5,565 nt of DNA from Victivallales bacterium (GTDB taxonomy: Bacteria; Verrucomicrobiota; Lentisphaeria; Oligosphaerales; Oligosphaeraceae). Every line of letters starts with the position of its first letter. Position 1 is the stretch's first letter. Shown piece by piece: positions 1-5,565 of this stretch. The notes beneath the pieces were generated by a model. That model was not told the origin of the DNA and did not search any database. It saw nothing but the letters and a program-made list of their open reading frames with translations. A program made the translations under genes and the position numbers. Location: positions 1-5,565 of the forward strand of contig JAFYGL010000254.1 of NCBI GenBank assembly GCA_017543165.1, in the 5' to 3' direction.

Positions 1-1329
1 GACGAAAAGGAGGAATACCGCCATGAACTAGAGAAGGCGTTGAGGCGCGTGCAGACCCAAAAGAAGGAACTGGCCGTGAACCGCGAGGCCTTGCAGGAGG
101 CTCTTACGGATGCAAGGCAGGCCAACAAGGCGAAGACCGTTTTTCTCTCCAACATGAGCCATGAAATCCGAACGCCCATGAATGCCATCATCGGCCTGAA
201 CAACATTGCCTTAAATGACCCGACCGCAAGTCCAAAGGTGAAGGAGTACCTTGGCAAAATCGGCGTCGCGGCCCAGCACCTCCTGGGGATAATCAACGAC
301 ATTCTGGACATGAGCCGCATTGATTCGGGCCGCATGACCATCAAAAACGCGGAGTTTTCCTTTGCCGAGACGCTGGAAGACGTCAACAGCATGTTCAGCG
401 AGCAATGCAGGGACAAGGGCCTCGCATACGAATGCCGCACCGTTGGAAAGATCGATGGCCATTACATTGGCGACGCCATGAGGCTCAAGCAGGTCATAAT
501 CAACATCCTGGGCAACGCAGTCAAGTTCACTCCCCGTGGCGGCAAGGTGAGCTTCGTGGTCGAGGAAGGCCCCAGGTTTGACGGGAAGGCGGTTCTAAAG
601 CTTGTGTTCAGCGACACTGGTATCGGCATGAGCAAGGAGTTTCTTCCCAAAATCTTTGACACATTCAGCCAGGAGGACGCTTCCAACACCAGCAAATACG
701 GCAGCACTGGCCTGGGCATGCCCATCACAAAGAACATCGTCGAGCTGATGAACGGGAAAATCGAAGTGGCCAGCGAAAAGGGTAAAGGCACGACGTTCAC
801 GGTCACTCTGACGCTTGGGGAGGTCAGCGGGCAGGAGGCCGCTGTTGAGGACAACGCCCCTGATTCTCACGGCAAAGAGACCCCAGCTGTCGCCGATGGA
901 GAGGATTCAAAGACGGACATTCTGAATGGATGCCGCATTCTGCTGGCGGAGGATGTGGAAGTCAATGCGGAAATCATGATGATGATGATGGGCGCCCGTG
1001 ACATGGAAGTTGACCTGGCGGAGAACGGCCAGCGTGCCATTGAGATGTTCGCCAGCCACGATCAATGGCATTATGCGGCCATTCTCATGGACATACGCAT
1101 GCCTGTGATGGACGGTCTGGAAGCCACCAGGCACATTCGCGAAATGGAACGCGAAGACGCCCGCGCGCTTCCAATCATCGCCTTGACCGCAAATGCCTTC
1201 GAAGAGGATGTTCAGCGCAGCATGCAGGCGGGCATGAACGCTCACCTGAGCAAGCCCGTGGAAGCCGACGCCTTGTTCGGGACGTTGGAACGCCTGCTGG
1301 TGGAAGGTGCAATCCGTCACGGCAAGTGA
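1..1329 (+). CDS. Hybrid histidine kinase, 3' part (coiled coil - HisKA - HATPase_c - receiver)
   Basis: This is the C-terminal 442 codons of a hybrid sensor kinase. The frame is open from base 1, so the sensor part and true start lie upstream; the TTG at 40 is not a credible start. Seen, counting the first visible codon as 1: a charged helical linker (1-45); a HisKA H-box, [11 protein letters not shown], with phospho-acceptor His54 (bases 160-162); an N-box with Asn168 and Asn172; G1 box DTGIGM from Asp205; G2 box GSTGLGM at 234-240; a Gly/Glu/Asp-rich linker (about 276-308); then a receiver domain. The receiver has the acidic pair Glu317-Asp318, phospho-acceptor Asp364 in MDIRMPVMDG, Thr396 and Lys418, so all key residues are intact. 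The family autophosphorylates on His and passes phosphate to the receiver Asp. No HPt domain follows, so relay through a separate HPt (such as 4955-5296) is inferred. An odd run of five Met lies in receiver helix 1. The stimulus cannot be told because the sensor is missing. Confidence 0.95.
   Translation, partial: DEKEEYRHELEKALRRVQTQKKELAVNREALQEALTDARQANKAKTVFLSNMSHEIRTPMNAIIGLNNIALNDPTASPKVKEYLGKIGVAAQHLLGIINDILDMSRIDSGRMTIKNAEFSFAETLEDVNSMFSEQCRDKGLAYECRTVGKIDGHYIGDAMRLKQVIINILGNAVKFTPRGGKVSFVVEEGPRFDGKAVLKLVFSDTGIGMSKEFLPKIFDTFSQEDASNTSKYGSTGLGMPITKNIVELMNGKIEVASEKGKGTTFTVTLTLGEVSGQEAAVEDNAPDSHGKETPAVADGEDSKTDILNGCRILLAEDVEVNAEIMMMMMGARDMEVDLAENGQRAIEMFASHDQWHYAAILMDIRMPVMDGLEATRHIREMEREDARALPIIALTANAFEEDVQRSMQAGMNAHLSKPVEADALFGTLERLLVEGAIRHGK
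976..990 (+). repeat. Five tandem ATG codons inside the receiver domain
   Basis: Five consecutive ATG triplets encode a Met pentamer in the first helix of the receiver domain, where relatives usually have a mix of Leu, Ala and Met. The run is in frame and does not disturb the domain. It is a possible site of slippage that would add or remove one residue at a time. Confidence 0.9.
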
Positions 1330-1451
1330 CTCCTCCGCTGGACGACAGCCCCCCTGCCCTTCTTCCTTGTTTTCACAACGCTATGTTCCTTGCGAGGGGA
1401 GTAAACTAAAGGCTTCTTTTAAAAACCACAGATTACACAGATTACACAGAT

Positions 1452-1479
1452 GTTTTCAGCCGCGAACGCGGCTGAAAAC
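1452..1479. repeat. Perfect hairpin 1 of the element (13-bp stem)
   Basis: Perfect inverted repeat 1452-1464 / 1467-1479 with a two-base AA centre. It starts exactly at the inner end of the left terminal repeat. No T-run follows, so it is not a standard Rho-independent terminator, though as RNA it would be very stable. Confidence 0.85.
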
Positions 1480-1511
1480 GGGATATTTAATGGGTACGGC
1501 AAAAATGAACC

Positions 1512-1539
1512 GCGAAGTGCCGCGCAAGCGGCACTTCGC
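1512..1539. repeat. Perfect hairpin 2 of the element (12-bp stem, GCAA loop)
   Basis: Perfect inverted repeat 1512-1523 / 1528-1539 around the tetraloop GCAA. It ends exactly where the right terminal repeat begins. Its core GCCGC-GCAA-GCGGC resembles the GGCCGC-GAAA-GCGGCC hairpin at 4651-4666. Confidence 0.85.
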
Positions 1540-1573
1540 ATCTGTGTAATCAGTGTAATCTGTGGTTAAATAA

Positions 1574-1591
1574 CTACCATTATGGAGAATA
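1574..1591 (+). promoter_or_regulatory. Shared 18-base motif, copy 1 (upstream of the permease-kinase)
   Basis: CTACCATTATGGAGAATA matches CTACCCTTATGGTGAATA at 4790-4807 in 16 of 18 bases. This copy lies 168 bases before the ATG at 1742 and contains the small dyad CCAT-T-ATGG. It could be an operator for a common regulator, or merely a conserved flank of the neighbouring palindromic elements. The function is inferred only. Confidence 0.35.
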
Positions 1592-1641
1592 GAATTTTTC
1601 ATGGAACCGTGTCATAAAAATCCGCAGTGTTGAACTGCAAA

Positions 1642-1671
1642 TTGACAAATAGGGTGTATATTGGATATGCT
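1642..1671 (+). promoter_or_regulatory. Candidate sigma70-type promoter for the permease-kinase
   Basis: A perfect -35 box TTGACA (1642-1647) is followed after 18 bases by TATGCT (1666-1671), which matches TATAAT in four of six positions. A small inverted repeat GCAGT/ACTGC (1624-1638) sits just upstream of the -35. The implied leader to the ATG at 1742 is about 65 bases. The -10 is weak, so this is tentative. Confidence 0.4.
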
Positions 1672-1741
1672 GGACCAGCACCGAGAGACAAGCCATCCGT
1701 TGACCTCTCCAGCCTTCTTGCAGCACCCCCAGTGAACCACT

Positions 1742-4204
1742 ATGAACAGACATAACGAAGCAAAGCCCCCCGATAAATACCTCTCCTCCCTTGATGCATG
1801 GGCGATTGCCTTTGGCTGCATGGTCGGGTGGGGAGCCTTTGTCATGCCAGGCTCGACATTCCTTCCTGTGGCAGGTCCAGGGGGAACGCTCATCTCGATG
1901 ACGATTGGCCTGGCCGTCATGTTGCTGATTGGCTACTGCGTCTCGTATCTGATGGTGCGATCCCCCCGTCCAGGAGGAATCTATTCCTTCACCAAGGAGG
2001 CATTCGGGCGCGACCACGCCTTTCTCTGCTCCTGGTTCCTCTGCCTCTCCTATCTGACCATCGTGTTCTTGAACGGGACCGCGCTGTTCCTCGTGATTCG
2101 CACTCTGCTGGGGGCCTCTGCACACAGGGGATACAGCTACAGCATAGCGGGAAATGCCGTCTATCTCAACGAAGTCGCACTCTCCATAGCCGCCTTTGTA
2201 GGCGTTGGGATGCTCTTCATCATCGCAAAGTCCGTCCTGCGGCGGCTGGCGACAGCGCTGGCGGTTGTCCTGTTCCTCGGCTCACTCGTAATAGCGTGCG
2301 TCTGCCTGCCCAAGACCCTCTCCTGGGAGATTCTGTCCTCATTCGGCTATCAGGGCGTGAACAGGGGGTTCGCCATCTTCAGCCTGATCATCCTGGCACC
2401 GTGGGCCTTCGTGGGCTTCGAGGTGCTTGCCCTGGACACCGCGCATTTCAAGTTTCCCGTCAAAAAATCTGGGCCAGTAATCGTCATCGCCATTGTCTGC
2501 GCGGCACTTGTGTATATGCTGATGGTGCTTATAAGCCTCTCCTCAAGCCCCGACGGATATGCCTCCTGGGTGGCTTACATCTCCGACCTGAACAACTTGA
2601 GCGGCATACCCTCCCTGCCCCCCTTCTATGCAGCAGGTTCTTTCATGGGACCGTTTGGAATAGCCCTTATCAGCATCACCGCGCTGGCCGCCATCCTGAC
2701 AGGCATCATCGGGGCATACAGAGCCATCATCCATATGCTTGCCATCATGGCCGAAGACAAAATCCTCTCCGATAGATTCACCAAAACGACATACAGCATC
2801 TTCTTCATCATGGTGCTGGTCATTGTCATCTCCCTTCTGGGGAGAAACACATTGAGCTGGTTTGTGGACCTTACCTCCTTCGGAGCCATTGTCGCATACG
2901 GTTACACATCCGCCGCCGCATACAAAATCGCCAGGACGGAGGGCAACCGCAAAATCATGGCGGCTGGACTGGTCGGTACCCTGCTGTCGCTGGTCTTGGG
3001 ATGCGTCCAGATAGTGCCAAACCTGGTGGTGCTGGAAGCCATGGGCAGCGAGGCGTTTCTGCTTCTGTCCCTGTGGTGCCTGCTGGGCTTTGTGTTCTAC
3101 TGGCAGACGGCCAAGCGCAGTTCGCTGGCGGAGTACAGCGGCATGTCCACCTCAGGCGTGGTGCTGTTTGCGTTGCTCGTCTATGGCGTGTTGATGTGGC
3201 TTGGAAAACTGCTTGCACGGCAGAAGGACCTGACCAGCACGCACACAGTCCTGGTCGTCGGCGGAATTGTTGCGATACTCATCATCTTCATCGGGCTGAT
3301 TGTCATGCTGTACGTCCTGTATCAAATCAGGGCAATGCACGAGGCGGTGGAACGCGAAAAGATTCGCGTAGCGGAGGGAAGCCTAGCTCGAAGCCAGTTC
3401 CTCTTCAACATGTCCCACGACATACGCACCCCGATGAACGCCATCATCGGCTATACGACGCTTGCGCTGAAGGAGCCAGACAACATGCTCCGTGGCTACC
3501 TGACCAAAATAGAGAAGTCCAGCCAGCAGCTGCTGACGCTCATCAACGACATCCTGGAAATGAGCAGAATTGAAAACGGCAGAATTGAGCTGGAGTACAA
3601 TCCCATGGACTTGCGCATGGTCCTTGACGAGGCGGGCGAACTCTTTGCCGACCAGATGGAACGGAAGAAGATTGACTTTTCCGTGCATTCCTCGCAGCTT
3701 CGGAACCGATACGTCTGGTGCGACAAGAAGAGCCTGAGCCGAATACTGCTGAACCTCATTTCCAATGCATTCAAGTTCACTCCCGAAGGCGGCACCGTCT
3801 CAGTCTCCATCTATGAGAGCAGCAGCGGGGACGCCGAATACGGCTCCTACGAAATCCGCGTCCAGGACAGCGGCATCGGCATGTCCAAGGAGTTTGTCGC
3901 CAAGATGTTCAATGCCTTCGAGCGGGAACGCACATCCACCGCCAGCGGCATAGAGGGTACGGGGCTGGGCCTTTCCATCACAAAGAGCATCGTTGATTTG
4001 ATGGGAGGCACCATCGAGGTGTTCACCTCGCCTGGCAACGGCACGGAAATCATCATCCACGTCAAGTTCCGCATCGCCAGCGAAGCGGACATGAAGGAGG
4101 AGGCCGACCTCACTGGAAACTCCACTGAAGAGCAGGTTGTGTTCACAGGAAAACGCCTTCTGCTGGTGGAAGCAATGCCGTCAATCTCGAAATCGGCCAG
4201 ATGA
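1742..4204 (+). CDS. APC-family permease fused to a hybrid histidine kinase (frameshifted before its receiver)
   Basis: An 820-aa product joins a transporter to a sensor kinase in one chain. Residues 1 to about 455 look like an APC-superfamily amino-acid permease. They start with a family-type first helix ([13 protein letters not shown], 25-37, with AGPGG at 44-48) and have about 12 hydrophobic segments. Two more membrane segments (about 470-488 and 500-527) and a short charged linker lead into HisKA ([11 protein letters not shown], His559), N-box Asn671/Asn675, G1 DSGIGM (709-714) and G2 GTGLGL (739-744). A receiver begins at about 804 (KRLLLVE), but the frame breaks after Glu810 and the last ten residues are out of frame. 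The receiver continues at 4174-4527. The inferred role is sensing an amino acid or related solute through the permease fold, with or without transport; this is analogous to CbrA, which uses an SLC5-type module. ATG 1742 is the first start after an in-frame TGA at 1733, though no good ribosome binding site precedes it. The substrate cannot be told. Confidence 0.9.
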   Translation: MNRHNEAKPPDKYLSSLDAWAIAFGCMVGWGAFVMPGSTFLPVAGPGGTLISMTIGLAVMLLIGYCVSYLMVRSPRPGGIYSFTKEAFGRDHAFLCSWFLCLSYLTIVFLNGTALFLVIRTLLGASAHRGYSYSIAGNAVYLNEVALSIAAFVGVGMLFIIAKSVLRRLATALAVVLFLGSLVIACVCLPKTLSWEILSSFGYQGVNRGFAIFSLIILAPWAFVGFEVLALDTAHFKFPVKKSGPVIVIAIVCAALVYMLMVLISLSSSPDGYASWVAYISDLNNLSGIPSLPPFYAAGSFMGPFGIALISITALAAILTGIIGAYRAIIHMLAIMAEDKILSDRFTKTTYSIFFIMVLVIVISLLGRNTLSWFVDLTSFGAIVAYGYTSAAAYKIARTEGNRKIMAAGLVGTLLSLVLGCVQIVPNLVVLEAMGSEAFLLLSLWCLLGFVFYWQTAKRSSLAEYSGMSTSGVVLFALLVYGVLMWLGKLLARQKDLTSTHTVLVVGGIVAILIIFIGLIVMLYVLYQIRAMHEAVEREKIRVAEGSLARSQFLFNMSHDIRTPMNAIIGYTTLALKEPDNMLRGYLTKIEKSSQQLLTLINDILEMSRIENGRIELEYNPMDLRMVLDEAGELFADQMERKKIDFSVHSSQLRNRYVWCDKKSLSRILLNLISNAFKFTPEGGTVSVSIYESSSGDAEYGSYEIRVQDSGIGMSKEFVAKMFNAFERERTSTASGIEGTGLGLSITKSIVDLMGGTIEVFTSPGNGTEIIIHVKFRIASEADMKEEADLTGNSTEEQVVFTGKRLLLVEAMPSISKSAR
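4172..4173 (+). other. Frameshift point (apparent one-base deletion) in the receiver domain
   Basis: Up to 4171 the frame reads KRLLLVE. From 4174 the next frame reads [14 protein letters not shown], the normal continuation of a receiver domain. Family receivers read VEDN here, so GAC AAT is expected where the sequence has GCAAT. One base, most likely the A of the Asp codon, is missing at 4172-4173. No canonical -1 slippery heptamer is seen. This could be a real mutation or a sequencing or assembly error. Confidence 0.85.
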
Positions 4205-4527
4205 TTCTTGAGCAGATGGGCTTCAGCGTGGAGACTGCCGAGAACGGCAAGGTCGCAGTGGAGAAGGTGGCGGCTTCAGAGCCAGGTTACTATGACATTA
4301 TTCTCATGGACATCCAGATGCCCGTCATGGACGGCTACACGGCCACTAGGGAAATACGCTCGCTGGCGGACCGCAGGCTGGCGTCAATCCCCATCCTGGC
4401 CATGACCGCCAATACCTTCCCAGAGGATGTGAAAGCAGCCAAAAACGCTGGAATGCAAGCCCATATCGCCAAGCCCGTTGTGGTTGACATTCTGCGAAAG
4501 GAGCTTTCCACGGTCTTGAAGAAGTAA
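4201..4527 (+). CDS. Receiver-domain remainder of the permease-kinase, out of frame
   Basis: These 108 residues are the rest of the receiver domain that should end the protein starting at 1742. Homology extends left in this frame to 4174. Seen: [11 protein letters not shown], phospho-acceptor Asp37 in [10 protein letters not shown] (bases 4309-4311), the Thr of MTANTF and Lys91 of the KP motif. If translated alone from ATG 4201 it would lack the first strand and the acidic pair that binds Mg2+, so it should not be phosphorylated normally. The ATG overlaps the upstream TGA as ATGA (4201-4204), a layout that can permit stop-restart translation. However, no clear ribosome binding site is present, and the overlap probably follows by chance from the lesion. 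With one base restored, 1742-4527 would encode a single protein of about 928 aa. Like the upstream kinase, it has no HPt domain. Confidence 0.85.
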   Translation: MILEQMGFSVETAENGKVAVEKVAASEPGYYDIILMDIQMPVMDGYTATREIRSLADRRLASIPILAMTANTFPEDVKAAKNAGMQAHIAKPVVVDILRKELSTVLKK

Positions 4528-4650
4528 ACTGCCACACAAGCCATGCGCAATCGTATCCATTCGGATGCCGTTGGTGCTGCTTTCGATGAAGAATGCCTAG
4601 CAGTGCAGACGTTTCCGTGATGCTCTGTTCCCCAAGGGTAGTTTGGCGTA

Positions 4651-4771
4651 GGCCGCGAAAGCGGCCAGCGCACGATAGTGCGCAACAATCGTAGCCCAAT
4701 GCAAGCGCCCGTTAGGGCGCGTAGCATTGGGTGAAGTTGCCCCCATGACTTCGCGCCCGTTAGGGCGCAAC
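4651..4771. repeat. Cluster of short GC-rich palindromes (REP-like)
   Basis: Four tight hairpins lie in 121 bases. They are 4651-4666 (GGCCGC, loop GAAA), 4668-4683 (GCGCAC, loop GATA), 4705-4720 (GCGCCC, loop GTTA) and 4753-4768 (the identical 16-mer GCGCCCGTTAGGGCGC). The third is nested inside a longer stem, CCCAATGC/GCATTGGG (4695-4702 / 4724-4731). A weaker GAAGT/ACTTC pair (4733-4737 / 4748-4752) links it to the last. All four loops begin with G and end with A. The cluster carries no gene. It may act as a transcription or mRNA-decay barrier between the kinase and HPt genes, or represent a multiplying REP-type repeat family. No T-run marks it as a standard terminator. Confidence 0.75.
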
Positions 4772-4789
4772 AAAAAACATTGCATTTAC

Positions 4790-4807
4790 CTACCCTTATG
4801 GTGAATA
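4790..4807 (+). promoter_or_regulatory. Shared 18-base motif, copy 2 (upstream of HPt)
   Basis: CTACCCTTATGGTGAATA is the second copy of the motif at 1574-1591 (16 of 18 identical). It lies 165 bases before the HPt start, against 168 for the first copy, and in each case just after a palindromic element. A common regulator is a possible reading but is not shown. Confidence 0.35.
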
Positions 4808-4834
4808 TAGCGTTCTGTAGATATTAGCCCTCAT

Positions 4835-4861
4835 TTCCACATTTGATTGGAAAATGCGGAA
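4835..4861. promoter_or_regulatory. Imperfect inverted repeat overlapping the HPt -35 box
   Basis: TTCCACATTT (4835-4844) and AAATGCGGAA (4852-4861) pair in nine of ten positions around a 7-base centre that contains the start of the candidate -35 box. The position would suit an operator. A chance dyad in AT-rich DNA is also possible. Confidence 0.25.
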
Positions 4862-4875
4862 AACTCTAGTATATT
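4847..4875 (+). promoter_or_regulatory. Candidate sigma70-type promoter for the HPt gene
   Basis: TTGGAA (4847-4852, four of six matches to TTGACA) and TATATT (4870-4875, five of six matches to TATAAT) are separated by 17 bases. Transcription would begin near 4882, giving a leader of about 73 bases that includes the stem-loop at 4889-4909. This suggests the HPt gene can be transcribed apart from the kinase. Confidence 0.5.
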
Positions 4876-4877
4876 AA

Positions 4878-4922
4878 AGAGGTAGTTTCAAAACTGTCAC
4901 TCAGTTTTGGTACTTCCCCTCT
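4878..4922 (+). promoter_or_regulatory. Leader stem-loop upstream of the HPt gene
   Basis: A perfect 8-bp stem, CAAAACTG/CAGTTTTG (4889-4896 / 4902-4909), has a TCACT loop. It is extended outward by AGT/ACT (4884-4886 / 4912-4914) and AGAGG/CCTCT (4878-4882 / 4918-4922), with small bulges. It would form near the 5' end of the predicted HPt transcript. It may stabilise the mRNA, or as DNA serve as an operator. No T-run follows, so termination is unlikely. Confidence 0.4.
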
Positions 4923-4937
4923 AGTAAGATAATGTCC

Positions 4938-4943
4938 AGGGAG
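4938..4943 (+). promoter_or_regulatory. Ribosome binding site of the HPt gene
   Basis: AGGGAG lies 11 bases before the ATG at 4955. It is a clear Shine-Dalgarno-like sequence at slightly long spacing. It supports this start, and contrasts with the permease-kinase gene, which has none visible. Confidence 0.6.
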
Positions 4944-4954
4944 TTTTTAAGACA

Positions 4955-5296
4955 ATGACTATTGATGATTTGATTGCCTTCGGAGCCGACACCCAGGAAG
5001 GTGTGAAAAGATGCATGAATAAAGAGGATTTCTATCTTCGGATGGTCAAGAAAGTGCCTGCGGAGCCGAATTTCCAGAAGCTGTATGATTCGCTGGCCGC
5101 TGGCGACCTGGCAGCCGCATTTGACGCCGCACACACAATCAAGGGCGTTGCTGGCAATTTGTCCCTCACGCCGATCTTTACCCCCGCCTCCGAACTGACA
5201 GAACTGCTACGCACACGCACGCAAGCTGATTATGCGCCTCTGGTGGATGCAATTCGAAAAGGGCGTGATGAATTGGAAGTTCTCTGTTCAAAATAA
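4955..5296 (+). CDS. Stand-alone HPt phosphotransfer protein
   Basis: This 113-aa protein is essentially a single histidine phosphotransfer domain, the usual length for a free HPt. Seen: the signature AHTIKGVAGNLSL with phospho-acceptor His60 and the conserved Lys63-Gly64 (HxxKG), then the second helix region ASELTELLRTR and a C-terminal amphipathic helix. There is no kinase, receiver or DNA-binding part, no signal peptide and no membrane segment, so it is cytoplasmic. HPt proteins take phosphate from a hybrid-kinase receiver Asp and pass it to the receiver of an output regulator. Both neighbouring kinases end in a receiver without an HPt, so this protein is the natural partner of one or both; that pairing is inferred from position. 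It has its own candidate promoter and ribosome binding site. ATG 4955 is favoured because it follows the AGGGAG and starts just before the first helix. Confidence 0.93.
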   Translation: MTIDDLIAFGADTQEGVKRCMNKEDFYLRMVKKVPAEPNFQKLYDSLAAGDLAAAFDAAHTIKGVAGNLSLTPIFTPASELTELLRTRTQADYAPLVDAIRKGRDELEVLCSK

Positions 5297-5330
5297 GGTA
5301 TGATAGTCTTTGTTTCCTGAAGACACCAAG

Positions 5331-5359
5331 TCACACAAAAATCACACAAAAAACACACA
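5331..5359. repeat. 11-bp tandem repeat with phased A-tracts
   Basis: TCACACAAAAA occurs twice in direct succession (5331-5341, 5342-5352), then a partial ACACACA. A-tracts spaced about one helical turn apart can bend DNA. It lies upstream of the candidate promoter for the next gene. A chance low-complexity stretch is equally possible. Confidence 0.5.
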
Positions 5360-5365
5360 TTGCCT

Positions 5366-5393
5366 TTGAATTTGATGATATTGGTATTATAGT
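5366..5393 (+). promoter_or_regulatory. Candidate promoter for the gene at 5472
   Basis: TTGAAT (5366-5371) and TATAGT (5388-5393, five of six matches) are 16 bases apart. A perfect TATAAT also occurs closer to the gene at 5440-5445, but the nearest TTGAC-like box (5422-5427) is only 12 bases from it, too close for a normal promoter. Which of the two is used cannot be decided here. Confidence 0.35.
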
Positions 5394-5471
5394 ATCTTCA
5401 ATTTGTTGATGATGCAAATCATTGACGCATTGTACCCTGTATAATTCCCTTGAAAACCATAGAAAAACACC

Positions 5472-5565
5472 ATGTCATCACAAAGCGAAAATAGTTTGCA
5501 ACTTGGCTTGCTGAATGATGCATTTTCTTTGGTTTCAAAGGGTTGTGAATGCGAAAAAGTGCGCA
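5472..5565 (+). CDS. Unrecognised gene, first 31 codons only
   Basis: An ATG at 5472 opens a frame that stays open to the window's right edge. The visible peptide starts MSSQSENSLQLG and includes a Cys-Glu-Cys stretch (KGCECEK). It is too short to assign to a family. No clear Shine-Dalgarno sequence precedes the ATG; the region before it is A-rich. It has AT-richer codons than the kinases. It may be the start of a real gene, given the promoter-like sequences upstream, but a chance open frame of this length is possible. If real, it could be any gene, including the missing response regulator, but nothing visible shows that. Confidence 0.4.
   Translation, partial: MSSQSENSLQLGLLNDAFSLVSKGCECEKVR

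Larger units (their letters stand above)
1424..1567. repeat. Palindromic MITE-like element with 29-bp terminal inverted repeats and two internal hairpins
   Basis: The arms 1424-1452 and 1539-1567 are inverted repeats, 29 bp long with one mismatch (1439 against 1552). Each arm is made of a 9-bp unit, GATTACACA, repeated in tandem. Inside are two perfect stem-loops. The first is 1452-1464 with 1467-1479, a 13-bp stem containing CAGCCGCG/CGCGGCTG. The second is 1512-1523 with 1528-1539, a 12-bp stem GCGAAGTGCCGC around a GCAA loop. The 32 bases between them are unstructured and carry no gene. Repeats starting AACCACAGATT are, from memory, dispersed in several bacterial phyla, but no copy number is known here. 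No clear target-site duplication is visible; the flanks share only a short A/T stretch. It could be a non-autonomous mobile element, a REP-like structure, or a transcription barrier at the end of the upstream kinase gene. No other terminator was found after 1329. Confidence 0.75.

Noticed and set aside
40..42. TTG at 40 as the start of the first kinase
   Set aside because: The frame is open from base 1 and the residues before it continue the same charged helix, so the real start lies upstream of the window.
907..1320. A 137-codon open frame on the - strand inside the receiver domain
   Set aside because: The + strand encodes a complete receiver with all key residues; the opposite frame is a composition effect, including poly-His opposite the ATG run.
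1330..1420. Rho-independent terminator directly after the first kinase
   Set aside because: No stable stem followed by a T-run was found; the C-rich stretch and later AGGGG pair only weakly.
1424..1567. CRISPR array
   Set aside because: The GATTACACA units are direct 9-bp tandem repeats with no spacers, and the two arms are inverted with respect to each other.
1580..2125. A 181-codon open frame on the - strand
   Set aside because: It lies opposite the strongly supported permease start and its promoter, is rich in Gly, Gln, His and charged residues without any domain pattern, and is best seen as a shadow.
4148..4175. Programmed -1 ribosomal frameshifting in the permease-kinase
   Set aside because: No X XXY YYZ slippery heptamer is present near 4172, and slipping at the earlier A-run would destroy the RLLLVE strand. 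A one-base deletion fits the protein pattern exactly.
4335..4785. Several - strand open frames across the receiver end and palindrome cluster
   Set aside because: They cross the receiver remainder and GC-rich hairpins, have no recognisable domain and no matching ribosome binding site.
5306..5324. Terminator after the HPt gene (GTCTT/AAGAC)
   Set aside because: The stem is only five base pairs, weak, with a nine-base loop and no T-run after it.

Overview
This window is a two-component signalling locus read entirely on the + strand. It holds the 3' part of one hybrid histidine kinase (1-1329), a very large fusion of an APC-type amino-acid permease with a histidine kinase (1742-4204), whose receiver domain continues in another frame (to 4527), a small stand-alone HPt phosphotransfer protein (4955-5296), and the first 31 codons of an unrecognised gene that runs off the right edge (5472-5565). 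Neither kinase has its own HPt domain in the window. The likely scheme is therefore kinase His to receiver Asp to the HPt His, and then on to a response regulator that lies outside the window.

The organism cannot be named from this sequence. The genes are bacterial. The coding regions are fairly GC-rich, while the intergenic stretches at about 4785-4955 and 5297-5470 are AT-rich. The H-box style ([16 protein letters not shown]), with a following IGMSKEF G1 region, resembles the large hybrid-kinase families of anaerobic bacteria such as clostridia. This is an impression and not a placement. The kinase cores at 1-830 and 3380-4080 are clearly paralogous.

The two long gaps are not empty. The gap 1330-1741 holds a 144-bp element (1424-1567). 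It has 29-bp terminal inverted repeats built of GATTACACA units and two perfect internal hairpins. It is followed by a candidate promoter for the permease-kinase. The gap 4528-4954 has nothing recognisable in 4528-4650. It then has a cluster of short palindromes (4651-4771), many with 4-nt loops of the form GNNA, and a candidate promoter (4847-4875), leader stem-loop and ribosome binding site for the HPt gene. An 18-base motif (CTACCNTTATGGNGAATA) occurs once in each gap, 165-168 bases before the next start codon, which suggests co-regulation or a shared repeat boundary.

The most notable points are the permease-kinase fusion, the exact one-base lesion that splits its receiver domain at the conserved acidic pair, and the palindrome families flanking the genes.
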